Source: Exilibacterium sp.
GTDB lineage: Bacteria > Pseudomonadota > Gammaproteobacteria > Pseudomonadales > Cellvibrionaceae
DNA: 64,000 nucleotides
NCBI GenBank assembly: GCA_028280195.1
Contig: JANQMH010000045.1
Location: 1-64,000 of the forward strand
Direction of reading: 5' to 3'
The notes beneath the pieces are model-generated. The model made no database searches. It saw only the letters and a list, made by a program, of their open reading frames with translations, and had not been told where the DNA came from. Every line of letters starts with the position of its first letter. The stretch's first letter is position 1. Position numbers and translations under genes: made by a program. This document shows, in pieces, positions 62,316-64,000 of the stretch.

Positions 62316-62999
62316 ATGACACCAGAACGCTATCAGACAATCTGCCGGGTACTGGATCACCGGCAGCCCGATCTCACAGTGGTTACCGACGAGGTCCACA
62401 AGGGCCGCAATCTCTCGGCGCTGGTACGGACCTGCGATGCCGTCGGCATCGATACCATCCACTGTGTGATTCCCAAAGCCGGTTATCGCCCCTATCGGGG
62501 CACGGCGCTCGGCAGCCACAAATGGGTAGAGGTGCAACAGCACACCACCCTGGAGACACCTTTGGCGGATCTGCGCCGGCAGGGTTTTCAGGTGGTAGCG
62601 GCGCATCTGTCGCCGCACGCTGTCGATTATCACAGGGTCGACTACACCGCACCCACTGCCCTGCTGCTGGGCACGGAGAAACAGGGGCTGAGCCGGGCGG
62701 CACTGGAAAGTGCCGATTATCAGGTGGCAATACCCATGGTGGGAATGGTGGCGTCCTACAATGTCTCTGCGGCCTGCGCCATTATCCTGGCCGAGGTGCA
62801 GCATCAGCGCCAGCGGGCCGGCCTCTATCAGCGGCCGCGCCTGCCGCAAACCCTGCGCCGGCGCCGCCTGTTCCAGTGGTGCCAGCCGGCGGTGGCAGCG
62901 TTTTGCGATCGCCGCGGTATCGGCTATCCAGCCCTCGACAGGGCCGGGGAAATTGTCGATGCGCCGCAGTGGTACCGGCGGGTAAAGGCGGGGGGCTGA
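62316..62999 (+). CDS. trmH: tRNA (guanosine-18-2'-O)-methyltransferase
   Basis: A 227-residue SPOUT methyltransferase that methylates G18 in the D-loop of tRNA. Family motifs: LVTDEVHKGRNLSALVRTCD-like region at residues 22-41, LLLGTEKQGLS (cofactor loop) and IPMVGMVASYNVSAACAIIL (trefoil knot). It carries the C-terminal extension (RRLFQWCQP) of the SpoU type. Start ATG 62316. Confidence 0.93.
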   Translation: MTPERYQTICRVLDHRQPDLTVVTDEVHKGRNLSALVRTCDAVGIDTIHCVIPKAGYRPYRGTALGSHKWVEVQQHTTLETPLADLRRQGFQVVAAHLSPHAVDYHRVDYTAPTALLLGTEKQGLSRAALESADYQVAIPMVGMVASYNVSAACAIILAEVQHQRQRAGLYQRPRLPQTLRRRRLFQWCQPAVAAFCDRRGIGYPALDRAGEIVDAPQWYRRVKAGG

Positions 63000-63023
63000 G
63001 CCCCTGTGCCGCCGCCGGCCGGC

Positions 63024-63260
63024 TCAGTCTTGCGGCGGCTGGCCGCGGGTTTTCTCCCATACCCGCATGACCATTTCATCGGCTTCCACATCGAGCGCGG
63101 TTGCCAGCCTGAACAGCGTCTCAATGTCCGGTTCCACCAGACCCGCCTCAATCTCGTTGATCAGCCGCGTATCCACGCCGCTGTGGTGTGACAGTTGCTC
63201 TGGCGTCAGTTCCCGCGCCAGGCGCACCAGTCGCAGTTCTTCCCCTATAACCCCTCTCAT
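63024..63260 (-). CDS. XRE-family helix-turn-helix protein
   Basis: A 78-residue protein that is little more than one Cro/C1-type helix-turn-helix (LTPEQLSHHSGVDTRLINEI then EAGLVEPDIETLFRLATAL). It could be a small autonomous repressor or the antitoxin of a lost pair; no toxin gene is adjacent. Convergent with trmH, 24 bp apart. Confidence 0.8.
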   Translation of the reverse strand: MRGVIGEELRLVRLARELTPEQLSHHSGVDTRLINEIEAGLVEPDIETLFRLATALDVEADEMVMRVWEKTRGQPPQD

Positions 63261-63504
63261 ACCTGCGCCTCCAGTTATCCTGTTTGTGGTTATCTATCAT
63301 TACTTAACGCAGGTCGGGGCCAGCCCATCAGTATTGAGCGGCTTTTTTATCGCTAAAGCGTGGTTTCGCTCTGCGGCGCCCGCAAAGTCACACCAGTATG
63401 GGTGGCGGCGACCTCCGCCCGCTGGTTTTACATGCTGATTTTGCAGATCATCAGGTCGCGGCGGCGGGTATCTGCCGGGCTGCCGCGGGCGGCACGCAAT
63501 ACGC

Positions 63505-63532
63505 TTTACAGCGCTAGGGCAGGTGTTATAAT
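63505..63532 (+). promoter_or_regulatory. Promoter of tRNA-Pro
   Basis: TTTACA (63505-63510), a 16-bp spacer and a perfect TATAAT (63527-63532), then a GC-rich discriminator TCGCGGCCC. Such GC-rich discriminators are typical of stable-RNA promoters under stringent control. The tRNA begins about 70 nt after the expected start point. Confidence 0.7.
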
Positions 63533-63544
63533 TCGCGGCCCTTT

Positions 63545-63598
63545 CAGTTATATCAGGGCACAGCCAGTTATATCAGGGCACAGCAGTTATATCGGGGC
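63545..63598. repeat. 20-bp tandem repeat in the tRNA-Pro leader
   Basis: CAGTTATATCAGGGCACAGC occurs at 63545-63564, again at 63565-63583 (one base shorter) and partly at 63584-63598 (CAGTTATATCGGGGC). The array lies between promoter and tRNA, so it is transcribed into the precursor. Confidence 0.8.
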
Positions 63599-63607
63599 CG
63601 GGATCAT

Positions 63608-63684
63608 CGGAGCGTAGCGCAGCCTGGTAGCGCACCTCGTTCGGGACGAGGGGGTCGGAGGTTCAAATCCTCTCGCTCCGACCA
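63608..63684 (+). tRNA. tRNA-Pro (CGG)
   Basis: A 77-nt tRNA: acceptor CGGAGCG pairs perfectly with CGCTCCG, the anticodon loop TTCGGGA carries CGG, the T-loop is GTTCAAATCC, discriminator A, and CCA is encoded. The first base C at the 5' end is usual for bacterial tRNA-Pro. Confidence 0.97.
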
Positions 63685-64000
63685 ATATCGGTAAAACGTC
63701 GCGACAGGCGCGGGCCGGAACAATATGGACATGAAGCTGCCTGGATATGACAAGCTGGCTATAAAAGGCCTGAGCCGAAAAAACCGCACTGAAAAAAAAG
63801 AACCCGATGTCTGGGGGAGAGCATCGGGCCAAGACCATTAGGAGTGAAACATTAAGGATAACTTCCTTAATAGCAAATCGCTTTCGCGATTCTAACTGGT
63901 GCCTACTTACACTTGGGGGGATGTGCATCACCAGTTACTTCTAAGTATTGGCGAGTCCTAAAAAACTTCCAGTCATCCAGGCACTAATTCTTAAATCAAT
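63685..64000. other. Right-edge non-coding stretch with hairpins
   Basis: No gene is supported. Several inverted repeats are present: TTAAGGA/TCCTTAA at about 63853-63871 and AACTGGTG/CACCAGTT at about 63894-63937, besides the terminator listed separately. On the minus strand a 19-codon open end enters from beyond the window and stops near 63941; it may be the tail of a leftward gene, but it is too short to name. Confidence 0.35.
63791..63828 (-). terminator. Leftward intrinsic terminator
   Basis: CCCGATG (63803-63809) and CATCGGG (63822-63828) form a 7-bp stem; read leftward it is followed by TTC and eight T residues (63792-63799). It would end a leftward transcript entering from beyond the right edge or starting in the last 170 bp. 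Confidence 0.65.

Larger units (their letters stand above)
63261..63607. other. Leader region of tRNA-Pro
   Basis: No gene is supported. It contains a good forward promoter and a 20-bp tandem repeat (own entries). The left third probably carries the promoter of the XRE gene on the minus strand. Confidence 0.55.

Noticed and set aside
63545-63598. Short repeats considered as a CRISPR array
   Set aside because: Copies are directly adjacent without spacers, and no cas genes are present. The heptamer arrays fail for the same reason.

Overview
The window is 64 kb of a chromosome from a Gram-negative bacterium, most likely a marine gammaproteobacterium of the Cellvibrionales type (Spongiibacteraceae/Halieaceae-like). 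This placement is inference. It rests on the gacA-uvrC-pgsA order with a tRNA-Cys next to it, a Pseudomonas-type siroheme sulfite reductase, an nfuA gene, a TonB-dependent receptor with sulfatases, and a generally high G+C. There are no rRNA genes, no CRISPR array, no integrase and no recognisable prophage. Three tRNA genes are present: Cys-GCA, Leu-UAA and Pro-CGG.

Layout. 0-8 kb holds housekeeping genes: a small hypothetical protein, a low-molecular-weight phosphatase, murB, an AlkB-like dioxygenase, the gacA-uvrC-pgsA block, tRNA-Cys, a tandem universal stress protein and tRNA-Leu. 8.2-19.1 kb is an accessory segment with a different look. It has a BrnT/BrnA toxin-antitoxin pair, then a zinc-homeostasis block (a truncated COG0523 GTPase overlapping a DUF1636 gene, zur, an unannotated 42-codon membrane ORF coupled to znuC, znuB, znuA and a large COG0523 GTPase), a DUF1289 stub, and the divergent metE/metR pair. 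A second, decayed brnT 3' end lies at its far edge. 19.1-33 kb holds mixed chromosomal genes: an orphan ParA, ogt, a phosphopantetheinyl transferase, a phosphoesterase, a membrane-bound Fis-type regulator, a GDPD, an HDOD-GAF protein, a ChpA-N-terminus-like protein, nudC, sohB and acuI. A 263-bp MITE-like nested palindrome sits exactly at the HDOD stop codon.

33-43.4 kb is a second accessory block that reads as a sulfate-ester uptake and cleavage locus: LysR and a TauE-type exporter facing left; a TonB receptor, two exported sulfatases, a DUF485 protein, an SSS symporter, a fumarylacetoacetase C-terminal relic and a VOC protein facing right. 43.4-47 kb has a Kef-type antiporter and the cysI/DUF934 sulfite-reduction pair. 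47-64 kb returns to housekeeping: MarR, DUF2970, a lipoprotein, metH, nfuA, aroG, an AddA/AddB-like helicase-nuclease pair, a NUDT19-like Nudix, trmH, an XRE regulator and tRNA-Pro.

Functional links. The zinc block couples a sensor (Zur), an importer (ZnuABC) and two putative zinc-allocating GTPases, and sits beside zinc-dependent MetE, while cobalamin-dependent MetH lies 31 kb away. The sulfatase block could deliver sulfate or an organic aglycone to the cell, with TauE and CysI nearby for sulfur handling. Three spacers carry 7-bp tandem repeats of unrelated unit sequence, a recurring pattern that no gene explains.
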